Positions 6,362 through 7,006 of a stretch of 7,006 nt of DNA are shown here, piece after piece. The DNA is from Cyclobacteriaceae bacterium. GTDB taxonomy: Bacteria; Bacteroidota; Bacteroidia; Cytophagales; Cyclobacteriaceae. The stretch covers positions 1 through 7,006 of the forward strand of contig JAOUKJ010000211.1 in assembly GCA_029882675.1 (NCBI GenBank), written 5' to 3'. The position numbers were made by a program, and so were the translations under genes. The notes below the pieces were generated by a model. It had not been told where the DNA came from. It saw nothing but the letters and a program-made list of their open reading frames with translations, and searched no databases. Every line of letters starts with the position of its first letter. The first letter of the stretch is position 1.

Positions 6362-7006
6362 ATGCAAGTTACTTCATCAGTTCGGAAGCCATTAGTGACC
6401 GGTGGAAAAACGGTCCATGATGTTACCGAGGATATATGCAGACAAGTAGAAGGTAAACCTACTAAAGGATGGATGCTTGGCATGGCTATAGCGCTTACTG
6501 CGTTGTTGGTTGGTGCCTATGCTACCGTTATATTGTTGTGGGAAGGAGTAGGTGTCTGGGGTCTGAATAAAACAGTAGGCTGGGCCTGGGACATCACCAA
6601 TTTCGTTTGGTGGGTTGGTATAGGTCATGCCGGTACTTTGATTTCAGCCATCTTGTTATTGTTCCGTCAAAAATGGAGAATGTCGATCAACAGAGCGGCA
6701 GAAGCAATGACTATCTTTGCCGTAATTTGTGCGGCAATGTTCCCTATGTTGCATATGGGACGTTTGTGGTTGGGATTTTACTGGGCATTACCATTGCCGA
6801 ATACTTTTGGTTCACTTTGGGTAAACTTTAATTCACCACTTTTGTGGGATGTGTTCGCGATATCAACATATTTTACAGTATCACTGGTGTTCTGGTATAT
6901 CGGCCTCATCCCTGATTTTGCAACTATTCGCGACAGGGCAACAAATAAAATTTCCAAATTGATTTATGGTACATTAAGTTTTGGATGGACTGGTGCGGCT
7001 CGTACC
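6362..7006 (+). CDS. actC: Alternative Complex III subunit ActC: NrfD-like quinol-binding membrane subunit (partial, 3' end outside window)
   Basis: The first 215 residues are present, in frame to the window edge. The protein begins MQVTSSVRKPLVTGGKTVHD; ATG 6362 is the first start after an in-frame TAA at 6338-6340 and lies 29 bases after actB. NrfD/PsrC-type subunits are multi-helix inner-membrane proteins that bind quinol; in this complex ActC is the main quinol-oxidising subunit and may take part in proton movement. Hydrophobic segments are visible at about 38-60, 80-101, 114-130 and 160-183. Polar residues inside or beside membrane segments that could serve the quinol site or a proton path are His89 (GIGHAG), His131 and Arg134 (LHMGRL), Asp163 (LLWDVF) and Asp185; this choice is by analogy with the family. 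Family members are usually more than 400 residues, so roughly half is missing. A second open frame at 6607-6831 in another phase is a shadow of this gene. Confidence 0.93.
   Translation, partial: MQVTSSVRKPLVTGGKTVHDVTEDICRQVEGKPTKGWMLGMAIALTALLVGAYATVILLWEGVGVWGLNKTVGWAWDITNFVWWVGIGHAGTLISAILLLFRQKWRMSINRAAEAMTIFAVICAAMFPMLHMGRLWLGFYWALPLPNTFGSLWVNFNSPLLWDVFAISTYFTVSLVFWYIGLIPDFATIRDRATNKISKLIYGTLSFGWTGAART

Noticed and set aside
6607..6831. 74-residue plus-strand open frame near the right edge
   Set aside because: It lies in another phase inside actC, whose own frame is open from 6362 to the edge and shows clear NrfD-like sequence, so this is a shadow.
1..7006. CRISPR array, tRNA/rRNA genes, insertion sequences or attachment sites
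   Set aside because: I saw no regularly spaced repeats, no cloverleaf-like or rRNA-like sequence, no transposase or integrase frame, and no long terminal repeats.

Overview
The window looks like chromosomal DNA of a Bacteroidota bacterium, most likely from the Cytophagales side of the phylum. The evidence is moderate-to-low GC, AT-rich leaders without clear Shine-Dalgarno sites, one excellent Bacteroidota-type promoter (TTTG, 19-nt spacer, TAGATTTG), and a gene cluster encoding Alternative Complex III in its Bacteroidota form. That form has a cytochrome c/pentaheme ActA and a long ActB with an extended Tat signal. The taxonomic call is inferred from protein style and has not been tested by search.

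Left part (1-1740): a family 2 glycosyltransferase with a C-terminal membrane region (18-992) runs toward a small Cro/C1-type helix-turn-helix protein on the minus strand (1012-1368), with only 19 bases between their stops. An AT-rich divergent spacer (1369-1476) separates the HTH gene from an unrecognised 87-residue reading frame (1477-1740). These genes have no evident functional link to the respiratory genes that follow.

Middle (1741-1920): a 180-base AT-rich leader contains a 13-codon open frame, a small inverted repeat around a run of ten A, and the promoter at 1856-1886 that most likely drives the operon.

Right part (1921-7006): the start of an act operon, all on the plus strand with 41- and 29-base gaps. 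ActA (six CXXCH haem sites, two membrane segments), ActB (a molybdoenzyme-like domain fused to a ferredoxin-like iron-sulphur domain) and the first 215 residues of ActC (an NrfD-like quinol-oxidising membrane subunit, cut by the window edge) are present. From knowledge of the complex, menaquinol is oxidised at ActC/ActB and electrons leave through the ActA haems toward a cytochrome c or a terminal oxidase. The remaining subunits (ActD, ActE, ActF) and cytochrome oxidase genes would be expected just downstream, outside the window.

I do not see a previously undescribed system. The points most worth a second look are the extra haem domain fused to ActA, the extended Tat signal plus lipobox of ActB, the Cys-to-Thr position in its third iron-sulphur motif, the well-formed promoter, and the unrecognised small protein beside the HTH gene.
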